From positions 1 through 8,164 of the forward strand of contig JACCZA010000334.1 in NCBI GenBank assembly GCA_013696185.1: a stretch of 8,164 nt of DNA, in the 5' to 3' direction. Source of the DNA: Actinomycetota bacterium (lineage in GTDB: Bacteria; Actinomycetota; Thermoleophilia; Gaiellales; Gaiellaceae). Below the pieces are notes generated by a model, which was not told the origin of the DNA, did not search any database, and saw only the letters and a list, made by a program, of their open reading frames with translations. Positions 7,927-8,164 of this stretch are shown piece after piece. Both the position numbers and the translations under genes were made by a program. How positions within the stretch are numbered: position 1 is the stretch's first letter; each line of letters starts with the position of its first letter.

Positions 7927-8164
7927 GTGACGGAGTCGGCAGGCGTCGTCGGGACGGAGCGCTACCGCGCGCTCCTGCGCACGCCGCACGCCCGGCGCCT
8001 GATCGCGTGGGGGCTCGTGGCGCGGCTGCCGCTCGGCATGGTGCCCCTCGCGCTCCTGCTCGTGGTGCGCGCGAGCGGCGGCAGCTACGCGGCGGCCGGT
8101 GCCGTCAGCGGCGCCTACCTCGTCGCGGCGGCGATCGGGGCACCGATCGCGGGCAGGCGCGTCG
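7927..8164 (+). CDS. Major facilitator superfamily transporter, N-terminal part
   Basis: Seen: 79 residues from a GTG at 7927 to the window edge. A short hydrophilic start (ERYRALLRTPHARRL) leads into a first membrane helix (about 25-48, AWGLVARLPLGMVPLALLLV), a Gly/Ser/Tyr turn, and a second helix (about 54-75) ending in GAPIAGRRV, which resembles the start of the MFS motif-A loop after helix 2. Known: MFS proteins move small solutes or drugs across the inner membrane by proton coupling. Substrate cannot be judged from this fragment. The gene begins 16 nt after acnA with no terminator between, so read-through from acnA is likely. The ribosome site is weak. The C-terminal four-fifths or so are outside the window. 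Confidence 0.88.
   Translation, partial: MTESAGVVGTERYRALLRTPHARRLIAWGLVARLPLGMVPLALLLVVRASGGSYAAAGAVSGAYLVAAAIGAPIAGRRV

Overview
This is GC-rich bacterial DNA with strongly G/C-biased third codon positions, several GTG/TTG starts, tight gene spacing and promoter-like elements of the actinobacterial stress-sigma type. I infer a high-GC actinobacterium, possibly of the Thermoleophilia (Solirubrobacterales/Gaiellales) kind. The lineage is an impression and was not tested.

Left end (1-816): the N-terminal part of an ECF sigma factor reads leftward off the window. Facing away from it is a gene for a small acidic protein with a PRC-barrel-like N-terminus. The roughly 115-bp gap between them holds two promoter-like signals: GGAAT-N18-GTT (SigR/SigH type) pointing at the sigma gene, and GTTA-N15-GGGTAT (SigB/SigF type) pointing at the PRC-like gene. 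A PLP-dependent threonine aldolase-like enzyme (846-1925) follows 29 bp downstream on the same strand and is probably on the same transcript.

Centre, minus strand (1933-3652): three genes overlap by 4 nt at each junction (GTGA, then ATGA). In transcription order they are an unrecognised Cys/His-containing protein of about 131 aa, a YbdK-type glutamate-cysteine ligase/carboxylate-amine ligase, and a small HMA (CopZ-like) metal-binding protein. Upstream, also on the minus strand, is a membrane-anchored HtrA/DegP-type serine protease with a PDZ domain (3771-4973). Between it and the three-gene unit lies a series of hairpins. The strongest is a 13-bp perfect stem followed by a T-rich stretch, which fits an intrinsic terminator for the protease gene or an attenuator for the operon.

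Right end (5115-8164): aconitase AcnA, divergent from the protease gene, is followed 16 bp later by the start of an MFS transporter that runs off the window.

Most of the window is housekeeping and stress-response material. The least explained part is the overlapping unit of unknown protein, YbdK-like ligase and HMA protein. Its possible role in thiol or metal handling is inference only.
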